From Fictibacillus nanhaiensis (GTDB lineage: Bacteria; Bacillota; Bacilli; Bacillales; Fictibacillaceae): DNA of 64,000 nucleotides. The DNA is taken from positions 248,001 through 312,000 of the forward strand of contig JAEACG010000003.1 in assembly GCA_016401345.1 (NCBI GenBank). Reading direction: 5' to 3'. Positions 7,731-16,736 of this stretch are shown in pieces. A program made the translations under genes and the position numbers. Each line of letters begins with the position of its first letter. Within the stretch, counting starts at the first letter, position 1. The notes beneath the pieces are model-generated. The model had not been told where the DNA came from. It was given only the letters and a program-made list of their open reading frames with translations, and searched no databases.

Positions 7731-8579
7731 TTACTTCCCTACAGAACTATTCCTTACAATCGCATCTATAATAATCTCCCAATCCTCTGTATGCAGCTCA
7801 TGCCCCGTTCCTTCGAGCGTGATGAGTTCAGCATGTGGAATCGCTATAGCCAGTGCTTGACCGTGTTCGAACGGAAGTGCCGGATCTTCATTTCCATGAA
7901 GAATGATTGTCGGTACTCCAATTTCACTCATACGATCCAAATACTCTTCACCGCCACCTAGATACATATAATTAAATCTGCTTTGAATCTGTTTGGCACG
8001 CGTGTATTCTCTTTCTGCCAATGCGTACATTCTTTCCTTTTCAAAAGGCTTGGATCCTGAAAGGACTGCCCATCCCTCTGCTAAATAAGCAACAGACGCC
8101 TCTTGGTCAGACCAATTAATAGAAGCACTTTTTCCATGGAAATCTAAAATCTTCTGATCCATTTGAGGCAGCTCAGCTTGCTCTGAACCGAAAACACTTG
8201 ACCCAAGAATCGTCAAGCTAAGCACACGTTCAGGATGCTTGATCGCCATAATCTGCCCGATCATTCCACCGAGAGACATCCCCATGATATTCACTTTCTC
8301 TATGGAATAGGCATCTAGAATTCCAAACGCATCATCAGCAAGGTCCGTAATCGTATAGTTTGATGTTCCAGGTTCATAGACAACGGATTGGCCGAGATCA
8401 CGGTGATCATACCGAATCACATATCTCCCGGCTGCTGCAAGACGCTCACAAAACTCTGTATCCCACCAATCGAGCGAAGACATTGCACCCATAATGAGTA
8501 GAACAGCAGGATCGCTAGGGTTACCGAAGCTTTCTGTGTTTATATCCACCTTATTTGTTTTTAAAAGTTGTTGTTTCAT
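7731..8579 (-). CDS. Alpha/beta-hydrolase fold esterase
   Basis: A 282-residue cytosolic hydrolase. VLLIMGAMSSLDWWD replaces the oxyanion HGxP region, IRYDHRDLGQS follows, and the nucleophile elbow is GMSLGGM (Ser near residue 108). The acid lies in LHGNEDPALP and the catalytic His in GTGHELH. The overall layout resembles methylesterases of the RdmC/aclacinomycin type and relatives of unknown substrate. The longest frame begins 36 codons upstream, but ATG 8579 follows CGGAGGAAAC and begins MKQQLLKTN, so it is preferred. Transcribed alone; function beyond ester or lactone hydrolysis is unknown. Confidence 0.8.
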   Translation of the reverse strand: MKQQLLKTNKVDINTESFGNPSDPAVLLIMGAMSSLDWWDTEFCERLAAAGRYVIRYDHRDLGQSVVYEPGTSNYTITDLADDAFGILDAYSIEKVNIMGMSLGGMIGQIMAIKHPERVLSLTILGSSVFGSEQAELPQMDQKILDFHGKSASINWSDQEASVAYLAEGWAVLSGSKPFEKERMYALAEREYTRAKQIQSRFNYMYLGGGEEYLDRMSEIGVPTIILHGNEDPALPFEHGQALAIAIPHAELITLEGTGHELHTEDWEIIIDAIVRNSSVGK

Positions 8580-8699
8580 TATTGTTTCCTCCGTGATTAT
8601 ATTTTTTGCTTTGTGAAAAGCGCAGAGCAATAAGTACTCAACGGAGTCATCTTGGCCTGCACTTGTCATTATCGAAGTTTGATCCATTTAATGATCATG

Positions 8700-9158
8700 A
8701 CGCGTCGGCCTCCTTCTTTTATTTAGTGGTATTAAAACCTTATTTATTTTAACATAATTTTCTGAACTTTTTAACCGGAATAAAAAAAGCAACCCGCTTC
8801 TACCACTCTCGGCTGCTTTTCCCATTTTACATTCAATTAACAGTACTAGTGGAGGTGGATAAGTAAATCTTCTACAAAATAGTCACTGAGGTATACCTAA
8901 AACAATGGAAGCCCTACCTCTCTTCCATCCTTACGGCTCCTTGTCCGTGCCAGTGTGAATCAGTATTACTACGATCAAGTGATTATTGATAGAAATTTTT
9001 CAAAAAACTTTATAAGGTTATAGAGGAAAGTAAATAGATAATCAAGGATTAGATTGTTGTAGAAATTATGAGGTTACTATAAGTAAGTTTAAGAAGTGTA
9101 TGTTTCTGAAACGACTTTTTATGAGATGTTATTAACACCTCATATATTTTGTTAAACC
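8700..9158. other. Gene-free stretch with two inverted repeats
   Basis: I see no credible gene. AAAAGCA...TGCTTTT (about 8785-8819) could be a remnant terminator. TATGAGATGTTATTAACACCTCATA (about 9120-9145) is an inverted repeat with one mismatch and probably ends the CarD-like gene transcript. Confidence 0.5.
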
Positions 9159-9620
9159 TTAACAGAAACTTTTAATTTGGTTTTCAGTGATCCCTTCGAT
9201 TACTTCCAGTTCACTGATTAAAAATCCATATGCACTTTCCAACATCTTTTTTTCGCTTGCATTCAGTGTCTTTTCTTTCTTCATACGCATTAAATCACGT
9301 ACAACTTCAGCACCATCGCGTATTTCACCCGTTTTTAGCTTGTCCGTGTTAACTTTATATCTTTCTTTCCACGTCAGTAACGTTTCCGATTCTCCATGCT
9401 TAAAATCGTGCATAATCTGCTTCAATGCTAGGAGTTCCGTAACAGGACGTATCCTAGAATTCATAATTTTACACGCAGGAATCATAACTTGCATATTACT
9501 AACTGACATTTTTATAACATAATACTGTTGTTTTTCGTCGGGGAATTCTTTTTCTTCTATGGCTTCAATTACACCTACTCCATGCATTGGATACACAATG
9601 TTATCGCCAATTTGAAACAA
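9159..9620 (-). CDS. CarD/CdnL-type RNA polymerase-binding regulator
   Basis: A 153-residue protein with an N-terminal CarD/TRCF RNA-polymerase-interacting domain (FQIGDNIVYPMHGVGVIEAIEEKEF) and a helical C-terminal half (LLTWKERYKVNTDKLKTG, VVRDLMRMKKEKTLN). Family members bind the RNA polymerase beta lobe and stabilise promoter complexes. The start is decided by the ribosome site: TTG at 9620 follows GGAGGTGG and gives the conserved FQIGDN N-terminus. The ATG at 9680 has no such site. B. subtilis YdeB has the same organisation. No neighbour indicates its regulon. Confidence 0.85.
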   Translation of the reverse strand: MFQIGDNIVYPMHGVGVIEAIEEKEFPDEKQQYYVIKMSVSNMQVMIPACKIMNSRIRPVTELLALKQIMHDFKHGESETLLTWKERYKVNTDKLKTGEIRDGAEVVRDLMRMKKEKTLNASEKKMLESAYGFLISELEVIEGITENQIKSFC

Positions 9621-9730
9621 ATACTCCACCTCCAGATTTGCTAACCTTCTAAGAGTACCACACCTCTCAATTTTAATCAAATATTTTATAATATCATAAT
9701 TTTATTTTTCATGTCAATTATTTTTATGAC

Positions 9731-9757
9731 AAAAAAAGCACCTCATTTTCGAGGTGC
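9731..9757 (-). terminator. Terminator of the MTA/SAH deaminase gene
   Basis: GCACCTC-attttc-GAGGTGC, followed on the minus strand by seven Ts. Confidence 0.9.
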
Positions 9758-9765
9758 CGTTCTGC

Positions 9766-11052
9766 TTACAATCGCCCTAAAAGCTCTTTCGTTCGTTCTT
9801 TAGCGTTTGCAATCACTTTTTCTTCATCAATCGTCTTCAACTCACGGCCACGCATGACAATCTTGCCGTCGATGATTACGGTATCAACGTCTTGTCCAGT
9901 TGCCGAATAGACGAGAAGATTAGCCGGTTCATGACTCGGCGTCAGATGAAGCTTGTTCATATCCATCAATAGAAGGTCTGCCTTTTTCCCGACCGTCAAG
10001 GAACCCACTTCATCCCCGATTCCAAGGATGTCAGCTCCGTTCTGAGTCGCCATCGATAACACATCATGCGCACTGAGAACCGCTGCTTCTTCGTACTTCA
10101 ATTTTTGGAACCAGCTAGCAGCTTTCATTTCTAAGAACAGATCAAGAGAGCTGGCACTCGCTGGTCCATCCGTTCCTAAACCAACCTTCACACCGCTATC
10201 CATCAATCGTTTCACATCACTAATCCCACACCCGAGCTTCGCGTTGCTCACCGGGTTATGAATGATCCCACCTCGCACCGTTTTTAGTGTTTCATAATCT
10301 GCATCGTTAAAATGAACACCATGCGCGAGCAGTACATGACGGTCGAACACCCCCGCTTGTTTTAAATATTCAGCAGGTCTTAGCCCGTGCTTTTCTTGAA
10401 TCATCTTTTCTTCATCTTTCGTTTCTGCTAGATGAATATGAAGCGGAACGTTTTTTTCTTTTGAAAGATTCACAGCTGCTCTCAAGAAATCTGGAGGACA
10501 CATATACGGTGAATGCGGTGCGATCATCGTTGTGATCCTGCCGTCTCCTTTTCCGTGCCAGCGATCTACAACATTTTCTGCTTCCTTCAACCGGCCTTCA
10601 TAATCCGAATCCATCGCGATAAGTCCACGAGCGATGACGGAACGAATGCCCGATTCAACGGCCGCTTCCCCGATCGTATCGATTCCTATGTACATATCAG
10701 CGTATGATGTGGTTCCACTCTTGATCATTTCTGCCATTGAAAGAAGTGCACCCCAATAGCGATCTTCATCACTCATCTTCATCTCAAGCGGGAGCATCTT
10801 TTTATTAAGCCAAGTCATCAATGTCACATCATCACTATAACAGCGCAACAGAGACATCGGTGTATGCTGATGTCCGTTAACTAATCCCGGTAGCGCCAGC
10901 ATCCCTTTTCCGTCTAACTTCTCAACCGTTTCATCGCATTCAAAGTTTCCTATTGAATCAATTTTATTATCTTTTATAAGGATGTCTCCCGTGTTAACAA
11001 CCCATTTTCCATCTGCCGAAGCCGTCATATATTGAATGTTTTGTATAAGCAT
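9766..11052 (-). CDS. mtaD: 5-methylthioadenosine/S-adenosylhomocysteine deaminase (amidohydrolase)
   Basis: A 428-residue metal-dependent amidohydrolase of the TrzA/MtaD group. The first metal motif is GLVNGHQHTPMSLLR. HIHLAETKDE gives the third His and the base, LAHGVHF the next, and LGTDGPAS the metal Asp. It deaminates MTA or SAH to the inosine analogues. Speculatively, it clears the MTA released by SpeE, encoded 2.7 kb away on the same strand. The ATG at 11052 has GAGGAGG eight bases upstream; a longer frame (11118) is not supported. Related chlorohydrolases and guanine deaminase are less likely given the SLLRCYSDD motif. Confidence 0.85.
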   Translation of the reverse strand: MLIQNIQYMTASADGKWVVNTGDILIKDNKIDSIGNFECDETVEKLDGKGMLALPGLVNGHQHTPMSLLRCYSDDVTLMTWLNKKMLPLEMKMSDEDRYWGALLSMAEMIKSGTTSYADMYIGIDTIGEAAVESGIRSVIARGLIAMDSDYEGRLKEAENVVDRWHGKGDGRITTMIAPHSPYMCPPDFLRAAVNLSKEKNVPLHIHLAETKDEEKMIQEKHGLRPAEYLKQAGVFDRHVLLAHGVHFNDADYETLKTVRGGIIHNPVSNAKLGCGISDVKRLMDSGVKVGLGTDGPASASSLDLFLEMKAASWFQKLKYEEAAVLSAHDVLSMATQNGADILGIGDEVGSLTVGKKADLLLMDMNKLHLTPSHEPANLLVYSATGQDVDTVIIDGKIVMRGRELKTIDEEKVIANAKERTKELLGRL

Positions 11053-11170
11053 GTTACGAACCTCCTCTTTCTCACAGCCATTATAGCACTTCATTCCCTT
11101 ATCACGTTTAAGGAGCATCTTTTTTCACCATACTAGATAACAAAATGAGAGTTTTTAAGGAGGGCGGATT

Positions 11171-13234
11171 ATGAAGTTTTGGCAGATCTATAAAGAAGCT
11201 ACGAAACAGCAGAAAATACGCTGGATGAAAAAATGGGGTCTTATCGTCACTGGATGTTTTGCATTATCCTTTGTTGGACTGTTGCTGCTCGCTAAACTCA
11301 TGGGCCCACCCGCTCTGCTTGTTCCACAAACAACCATCATGTATGCAGCGGACGGTTCCAAAATGGGAGAGATCAACAACGGAGGTCAAAACCGATATTG
11401 GGTCCCACTCGAAAAAATCGATAAACATGTGATCGACGCTACGATCTCTATTGAAGATAAAAGTTTTTATAAACATAACGGTTTTGATATGAAGCGGATC
11501 GGCGGTGCTTTACTCGCTGACCTTAAAGCTGGAGCAAAAGTTCAAGGAGCGAGTACCATCACGCAGCAATATGCTCGTAACCTTTTTTTAACGCATGACA
11601 AAACATGGCGAAGAAAATTTCAAGAGGCGTTCTATACCCTTCGTCTTGAGATGAGCTATTCAAAGGATGAGATTTTAGAAGGTTATTTGAACACGATCTA
11701 TTACGGACATGGCTCTTACGGAATCCAATCCGCTTCTCGCTATTATTTTGGCAAAGATGCAAAAGAGCTCTCACTAAGTGAAGCGACGATGTTAGCTGGT
11801 ATCCCTAAAGGTCCGAGCTACTATTCTCCCGTCCTTCATGAAGAGAACGCGAAGAAAAGACAGAGCATCATCTTAAACGCGATGGCTGAAGATGGAACGA
11901 TTAAGAAGGCGTCCGTTCAAAAAGCAGCATCAGCCCCATTAACTTATGTACGAGAAGAAGAGGAAGAGGTCGCAACGGTCGCTCCTTATTTCCAGGATGC
12001 GGTTATGCGCGCTTTAAAAAAGGAATTGAACGTAAACACAAATTCGATACAGTTTGGCGGACTTCGTATATACACAACGCTCGACCCTAAAATGCAAGCA
12101 GATGCTGAACACACGATCGAAAATCGCATCATCGATAACAGTTCGATCCAAACAGCTCTAGTCGCTATGGATCCTCGCAGCGGAGATGTAAAAGCGCTCG
12201 TAGGCGGTAGAGATTTTGAGCAGAGTTCGTTCAACCGTGCACTTCAAGCCAAACGAGCACCTGGTTCAACATTTAAGCCATTTCTATATTACACTGCGCT
12301 TGAGCATGGATACACCGCGTCAACTCCAATAAAATCAGAACCAACAACATTCGCGATGGGAGACGGTGTAGGCGATTATAAGCCGAAGAATTTTAAGAAC
12401 CGCTATGCGAATGATTTTATTACGATGGCTCAGGCACTCGCGCTATCAGATAATATTTATGCTGTAAAAACGAATCTCTATCTTGGTCCGAAGAAGCTTG
12501 TTAAGACAGCTAAGAAATTCGGGATTAAAAGTGAACTCGCTAGCATCCCTTCACTCGCACTAGGCTCAAAAGCAGTAGGTGTGTTAGAGCTTACGAACGC
12601 ATACGGCGTTTTTGCGAACGGTGGTAAAAAAGTAGAGCCTGTGTTTATCACGAAGATCACCGATTCTAAAGGAAAAGTGCTATATGAACACAAATATGAA
12701 AGCAAACAAGTAATCGACGAGAACAAAGCTTTTGTTATGACAGATCTGTTAGCCGGTACGTTTGATGAAAAATTGAATGACTACACAAGTGTTACGGGTT
12801 CAAGTATCAACCACTATTTGACGCGTCCAATGGCTGGGAAATCTGGGTCTACACCAAATGACAGCTGGATGGTCGGATATTCTCCACAACTCGTTACAGG
12901 TGTTTGGGTAGGATACGATAACAACGAAGAGCTGCATGATGTGAACGATACAGGTTACTCCAAACGGATCTGGGCGTATTTTATGGAGAGCGCATTGAAA
13001 GACAAAGAGATTTTATCATTTGAACAGCCAGAAGGCGTAACAGCGGTAACGATCAACCCGCAAAACGGAAAGCTCGCAACCGATAGCTGTCCGGTAACAC
13101 GCATCTCGTATTATGAAAAAGGAACAGAACCTGTAGAGTATTGTGATGAACATGGTGCTTCGAGTGAAATAAAAGAAAAATTAGAGCAGAAAAAAGAGGA
13201 AAAAGGTTTTTTCAAGCGGATTTTTTCCTGGTGA
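11171..13234 (+). CDS. pbpG: Class A penicillin-binding protein (PbpG / YwhE type)
   Basis: A 687-residue bifunctional peptidoglycan synthase. There is a short cytosolic tail, one membrane anchor (about residues 24-45), then a glycosyltransferase domain with catalytic Glu95 in SIEDKSFYKHNG and QGASTITQQYARN. The transpeptidase domain has SxxK at PGSTFKP (Ser366), SDN in ALSDNIYAVK, and KSG in place of KTG (GKSGSTPNDSWMVGY). The C-terminus carries a CPVT...YCDEH segment and a basic tail. B. subtilis PbpG is forespore-expressed and acts in spore wall synthesis; the same role is likely here. AAGGAGG precedes ATG 11171. Confidence 0.92.
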   Translation: MKFWQIYKEATKQQKIRWMKKWGLIVTGCFALSFVGLLLLAKLMGPPALLVPQTTIMYAADGSKMGEINNGGQNRYWVPLEKIDKHVIDATISIEDKSFYKHNGFDMKRIGGALLADLKAGAKVQGASTITQQYARNLFLTHDKTWRRKFQEAFYTLRLEMSYSKDEILEGYLNTIYYGHGSYGIQSASRYYFGKDAKELSLSEATMLAGIPKGPSYYSPVLHEENAKKRQSIILNAMAEDGTIKKASVQKAASAPLTYVREEEEEVATVAPYFQDAVMRALKKELNVNTNSIQFGGLRIYTTLDPKMQADAEHTIENRIIDNSSIQTALVAMDPRSGDVKALVGGRDFEQSSFNRALQAKRAPGSTFKPFLYYTALEHGYTASTPIKSEPTTFAMGDGVGDYKPKNFKNRYANDFITMAQALALSDNIYAVKTNLYLGPKKLVKTAKKFGIKSELASIPSLALGSKAVGVLELTNAYGVFANGGKKVEPVFITKITDSKGKVLYEHKYESKQVIDENKAFVMTDLLAGTFDEKLNDYTSVTGSSINHYLTRPMAGKSGSTPNDSWMVGYSPQLVTGVWVGYDNNEELHDVNDTGYSKRIWAYFMESALKDKEILSFEQPEGVTAVTINPQNGKLATDSCPVTRISYYEKGTEPVEYCDEHGASSEIKEKLEQKKEEKGFFKRIFSW

Positions 13235-13274
13235 TCTGTGAGTAGGTGTGGCTGGCTTGCTATGCGAAGCGGTG

Positions 13275-13373
13275 GATCCTTAAGTTTCGGTCTGAAATCC
13301 AAAAGTTTTGAGCTTGAATCCATAAGTTTCGGGCTTTAACCCACGAGTTTGTTGAAGATATCCACGAGTCGAC
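13275..13373. repeat. 21-bp phased intergenic array A3 (word ATCCAMRAGTTT)
   Basis: ATCC/ACCC words start at 13275, 13296, 13317, 13338 and 13359, exactly 21 bp apart. The fullest unit is ATCCAtAAGTTTcgggctt. TCGACA overlaps the last unit at 13368. It lies between the convergent pbpG and ywhD genes. The same word forms the array at 55.8 kb. Confidence 0.85.
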
Positions 13374-13432
13374 AATATTCGAACGATTCTACCTCAATTG
13401 TAGCCTACAACGTGCTAAAAAAGACAAAATAA

Positions 13433-13471
13433 AATGCCCGGAGCTCTACTACAGGAGCCCCGGGCACTTTA
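13433..13471. terminator. Bidirectional terminator between pbpG and ywhD
   Basis: TGCCCGG-AGCTC...GAGC-CCCGGGCA, a strong stem flanked by an A-rich left side and TTTATT on the right. Confidence 0.8.
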
Positions 13472-13580
13472 TTGTCCTAGAAACATTGTGTGTACAATGC
13501 TACCTATATTTTAATGGAAGTGCTTTCTTGTCACAAGTTATTTGCAAAATGTTCAAAAAAGGTTCATAACTTTGCCATTT

Positions 13581-14111
13581 TTATTCCACTAATGACTTAA
13601 TTTCGTCACTAGAACGGTTAAACATCGCTTCATCATGTTCTTTAAGGAAGTTTCCGAGCACGCGACGAGCGTTTTCGTCCATATCCTCAATGATGATTTT
13701 GCCCTTCATGGATTTATCCATACGGTTCACGTGTTCTGGCAGACTTTTATAGCCTCTTCGCGCTTCAACATCTACTTGCATCTCACATGCCGTCAATCCG
13801 AAGTAAAACGGTCCTTCTGCTTTTCGATTGATCGTAACCCAAACGAGCCAATATAGGCGTGGATTTGGTGTATCTTCACGATTCGGAGTAAATTTTATGC
13901 GTTTTTCTACATCGCTTCTCGCGTGCATCGCTCCCATGTCGATATAAGCGATCGACTCTTCAACATCGACGATTACAGGTGTTACGTGATCAAGTGTCAG
14001 ACTCCCGACACCGTAACCGCCATGCCCGTCTGTGGAGTCACCACTTATGATGGTAAAGCCCATCCCTTTTTTCTTTTTGTCACCATCATTGGAATTGAAA
14101 AAATCTTTCAT
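13581..14111 (-). CDS. ywhD: YwhD family protein
   Basis: A 176-residue protein of the YwhD family, which is confined to Bacilli and has no assigned biochemistry. Conserved blocks are GFTIISGDSTDGHGGYGVGSL near the N-terminus, VDVEESIAYIDMGAMHARS and RLYWLVWVTINRK. There is no signal peptide or membrane segment, so a cytosolic location is expected. The ATG at 14111 follows AGGAGCTGG; the ATG at 14132 lacks a site. It is adjacent to pbpG, as in B. subtilis, but convergent and not co-transcribed with it. Confidence 0.9.
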   Translation of the reverse strand: MKDFFNSNDGDKKKKGMGFTIISGDSTDGHGGYGVGSLTLDHVTPVIVDVEESIAYIDMGAMHARSDVEKRIKFTPNREDTPNPRLYWLVWVTINRKAEGPFYFGLTACEMQVDVEARRGYKSLPEHVNRMDKSMKGKIIIEDMDENARRVLGNFLKEHDEAMFNRSSDEIKSLVE

Positions 14112-14199
14112 GCTTCCAGCTCCTCTAAACATTCATTGTTATCACGTATTGTATCACAAATCATAAAAAACTCTCAGTTGGAAACTTTAAAGATAATTG

Positions 14200-14257
14200 T
14201 TGAAATCACACTTAAAAACGAATATTATATATCATGTGCTCATAAATCGTTCGTATT
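14200..14257 (+). promoter_or_regulatory. Promoter with paired PurBox-like sites upstream of the purine permease
   Basis: TTGAAA (14200) and TATTAT (14223) are 17 bp apart. AAAAACGAATATTA (14214-14227) and its inverted partner, minus-strand ATACGAACGATTTA (14243-14256), flank a 15-bp gap. Bacillus PurR binds two inverted CGAA-type PurBoxes separated by about 16-17 bp. The pair overlaps the -10 and the start of the transcript, an arrangement suited to repression. The match is by eye. Confidence 0.45.
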
Positions 14258-14273
14258 TTGGAGGTTCTAACGT

Positions 14274-15590
14274 ATGCTTTCTTCATTTTTTAAACTAAAA
14301 GAACTTGGTACGACCATCAAAACAGAAATATTAGCAGGAATCACAACATTCCTGACGATGGTGTACATTGTTATAGTCAACCCGATTATCCTGCATTCCG
14401 CTGGTGTTCCTTTTGACACTGTGTTTATTGCAACAATTATTGCCACGGTAGTCGGTACACTGTGGATGGCTTTAATGGCCAACTATCCGATTGCTATTGC
14501 TCCAGGTATGGGGCTGAACGCATACTTTGCGTTTTCTGTTGTAGGAAACAACCCTAATATTGATTATCGTATCGCGTTCGGGGCAGTGTTTGTGGCAGGA
14601 ATAATCTTTGTCATCTTATCCTTAACACCGTTTCGTGAAAAATTGATCGAATCTATTCCAGCAAACCTAAAGCATGGTATTACAGCTGGTATCGGACTGT
14701 TTATCGCGTTCATCGGTTTGCGTCTTACTAAAATCATTGTGGCTCACCCTGATAACTTAGTAACTTTAGGTGATATGCATTCACCAACGGTTCTCCTTGC
14801 TCTTGGTGGTCTTGCTATCACATTGATCCTGATGGGACTAAACGTGAACGGTGCCCTATTCTTCGGAATGATCATCACGGGCGCAATCGCCTACTTTACA
14901 GGGCATTTAGAATTTAAAGAAGGATTTGTATCAACGCCAAACTTACCATCAGAACTTTTCATTTTTGGTGATCCGATCACAGCCTTTTCTGACGTGTTTC
15001 AATATGGATTATATGCTGTTGTGTTCTCCTTCTTGCTTGTAACGATTTTTGATACTACCGGTACGATGGTTGGAGTAGCAGAACAAGCTGGACTAATGAA
15101 GGGCAATAAGATGCCTCGTGCACGTCAAGCACTGTTAGCTGATTCCGTTGCGACGACAGTAGGTGCTGCGTTTGGTACGAGCCCGACAAGCGCTTATATC
15201 GAATCATCTTCAGGCGTAGCTGCAGGCGGTCGTTCTGGTTTGACGTCTGTAGTGGTCGCGATGCTATTTGTAGCCGCTGCGTTCTTTTCACCACTCGTTG
15301 GTGCGATCTCAGGATTATCCGCAATTACAGCTCCGACACTAATCATCGTTGGAAGCTTGATGCTTGGTTCTCTTAGCAAAATTAATTGGAACGAACTTGA
15401 TGAAGCATTCCCAGCGTTCTTAATCATTTTAACGATGCCATTAACGTCTTCAATTGCAACAGGTATCGCTTTAGGGTTCATCTCGTATCCGATCCTAAAA
15501 ATTGTAAAAGGTAAATATCGTGAAGTTCCGTTCTTGGTTTACTTATTTGCGGTGTTGTTCTTCTATCAACTAGCGTTTTTACCTCATTAA
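14274..15590 (+). CDS. Guanine/hypoxanthine permease (AzgA-like NCS2 family, PbuG/PbuO type)
   Basis: A 438-residue inner-membrane transporter with about 12-14 hydrophobic segments. The N-terminus reads KLKELGTTIKTEILAGITTFLTM, and the AzgA branch signature GMGLNAYFAF appears near residue 75. FDTTGTMVGVAEQAGLM lies near 260, and GTSPTSAYIESSSGVAAGGRSGLTS near 305 carries the substrate-site TM10 motif. Proton symport of guanine or hypoxanthine is expected. GGAGG precedes ATG 14274. No purine riboswitch aptamer is seen in the short leader; PurR control is suggested by the upstream boxes. PbuG and PbuO cannot be told apart by eye. Confidence 0.88.
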   Translation: MLSSFFKLKELGTTIKTEILAGITTFLTMVYIVIVNPIILHSAGVPFDTVFIATIIATVVGTLWMALMANYPIAIAPGMGLNAYFAFSVVGNNPNIDYRIAFGAVFVAGIIFVILSLTPFREKLIESIPANLKHGITAGIGLFIAFIGLRLTKIIVAHPDNLVTLGDMHSPTVLLALGGLAITLILMGLNVNGALFFGMIITGAIAYFTGHLEFKEGFVSTPNLPSELFIFGDPITAFSDVFQYGLYAVVFSFLLVTIFDTTGTMVGVAEQAGLMKGNKMPRARQALLADSVATTVGAAFGTSPTSAYIESSSGVAAGGRSGLTSVVVAMLFVAAAFFSPLVGAISGLSAITAPTLIIVGSLMLGSLSKINWNELDEAFPAFLIILTMPLTSSIATGIALGFISYPILKIVKGKYREVPFLVYLFAVLFFYQLAFLPH

Positions 15591-15606
15591 AAATAGTTTA
15601 GAAAGC

Positions 15607-15827
15607 AGTTGATTTCCGCTCCAGGTTGCATGCTTTTAAAGGGGCATACGGTGTTCGAAGAAGTATGTGTGCTCCTGCGTCTACAAGAAAATCCTATCGA
15701 AGCGAGCTTCCTCGTCGCATGCCTTACGAGAAGAATTTGCAGAGTGGCTGGCACGCTAAGCGCCTTTAGGAGTCTCCACCTGACCGCTCGTCCCGTAGGA
15801 GTCGGCAACCTTGCGCTACAATCAACT
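15607..15827. repeat. Palindromic intergenic element R2 with divergent interior
   Basis: A 221-bp element with ends AGTTGATT and AATCAACT and flanks (TTTCCGCTCCAGGTTGCATGCTTT, GTAGGAGTCGGCAACCTTGCGCTAC) like the other copies. About 90 extra bases of unrelated interior lie between them. It lies between the purine permease and the lipoprotein gene (convergent). Confidence 0.65.
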
Positions 15828-15873
15828 TTGCAATGAAGTATTTATAAAGACAATAAGAATTACTAGTACAGAA

Positions 15874-15917
15874 AAAGACCGGCCGACCCTAAAACTATAG
15901 GGCTGACCGGTCTTTTG
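15874..15917. terminator. Bidirectional terminator
   Basis: AAAAGACCGG...CCGGTCTTTT with an inner GACCCT/AGGG pairing. It serves the minus-strand lipoprotein gene, and possibly the permease. Confidence 0.85.
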
Positions 15918-16358
15918 TTATTCTGTCTCGAACACTACGGCTACTTTTTCCTTCTTTTCATCTACAAAGAACTCTTTCGATACACGATAGGTTCCTGCAT
16001 CTTGTTCTTTAAGATCAACCGCTTGATCATAGTTTGATCCAGCTTTCACCATGATCATCTGCTCGGTAAACATCTGATTCTGATTTACTTTCGTCCATTT
16101 ACCGTCTGTCCACTTTTCTAGTGCATACGCGGTTCCAGTACCAGCTTCTTTATCGGATGCGTTTTTCAACGTTAATTTTGCTTCTTCACTATTTTCTTGG
16201 AGTGCGAGTTCAGCTTGTACACCCTCTTTTTCAGACGGTATCTCGTTCTTAACCTGAGGTGCTCCGTTCTTCTTATCCTCTTCTGGCATTGCTTTCGAGC
16301 CACAAGCGGCGAGGAGAACGAGCAGACATGCCATTACAATCAGCTTCATGTTTTTCAT
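15918..16358 (-). CDS. Lipoprotein with a C-terminal immunoglobulin-like domain
   Basis: A 146-residue secreted lipoprotein. The signal peptide ends in the lipobox LLAAC (Cys about residue 19). A short acidic/Lys linker follows, then a beta-rich domain containing AELALQENSEEAKLTLKN and YALEKWTDGKWTKV, resembling the small bacterial Ig-like domain found in several Bacillus lipoproteins. It would be anchored on the outer face of the membrane. A GTG at 16361 and an ATG at 16358 are adjacent. The ATG is seven bases from GGAGGG and preferred. Function unknown. Confidence 0.75.
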   Translation of the reverse strand: MKNMKLIVMACLLVLLAACGSKAMPEEDKKNGAPQVKNEIPSEKEGVQAELALQENSEEAKLTLKNASDKEAGTGTAYALEKWTDGKWTKVNQNQMFTEQMIMVKAGSNYDQAVDLKEQDAGTYRVSKEFFVDEKKEKVAVVFETE

Positions 16359-16471
16359 CACTAAGCCCTCCTTTTACCCTGTTAGTCGTACCTCATATAA
16401 AAAAGTTTCACTGAAACTGTCGTTTATAAGGAGAATGTGCTGGATATGCTGATAATAGAGGAGGCGCTAGC

Positions 16472-16681
16472 ATGAAGATTTGGCTTGTTGCTTTAATTTT
16501 ATCACTCTTGTTTATAGGACTCGGAATCGGCTATTACGCAACGCGCCTTTATGAGAAAAGTGTGGCAAAAGGCTTTTTCATGACGCTGCTCGGCATTATC
16601 GTTCCATTTACGATCTTTATCACATTTATTTATTTTTACGGCGTTTACAACAACGGCCATCCCTTACAATTTAAATGGTAA
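16472..16681 (+). CDS. Small two-helix membrane protein
   Basis: A 69-residue protein with two hydrophobic stretches (residues 3-24 and 37-57) separated by a short charged loop (TRLYEKSVAKG), ending NNGHPLQFKW. GAGGAGG lies seven bases before ATG 16472, and a terminator follows. It is certainly translatable and plausibly real, but I do not recognise the family. It is placed between a lipoprotein gene and ywgA, divergent from the first and convergent with the second. Confidence 0.65.
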   Translation: MKIWLVALILSLLFIGLGIGYYATRLYEKSVAKGFFMTLLGIIVPFTIFITFIYFYGVYNNGHPLQFKW

Positions 16682-16682
16682 A

Positions 16683-16736
16683 TAAAAAAACCTGTTCATA
16701 AGCGCCGATTTCACGCTCTTTAAACAGGTTTATCTT
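16683..16736. terminator. Bidirectional terminator
   Basis: AACCTGTT...AACAGGTT with A-run on the left and T-rich right flank, between the small membrane protein and ywgA. Confidence 0.75.

Noticed and set aside
14140-14273. Purine riboswitch upstream of the purine permease
   Set aside because: The leader of about 40 bases is too short. No G-box aptamer core or terminator/antiterminator is visible.
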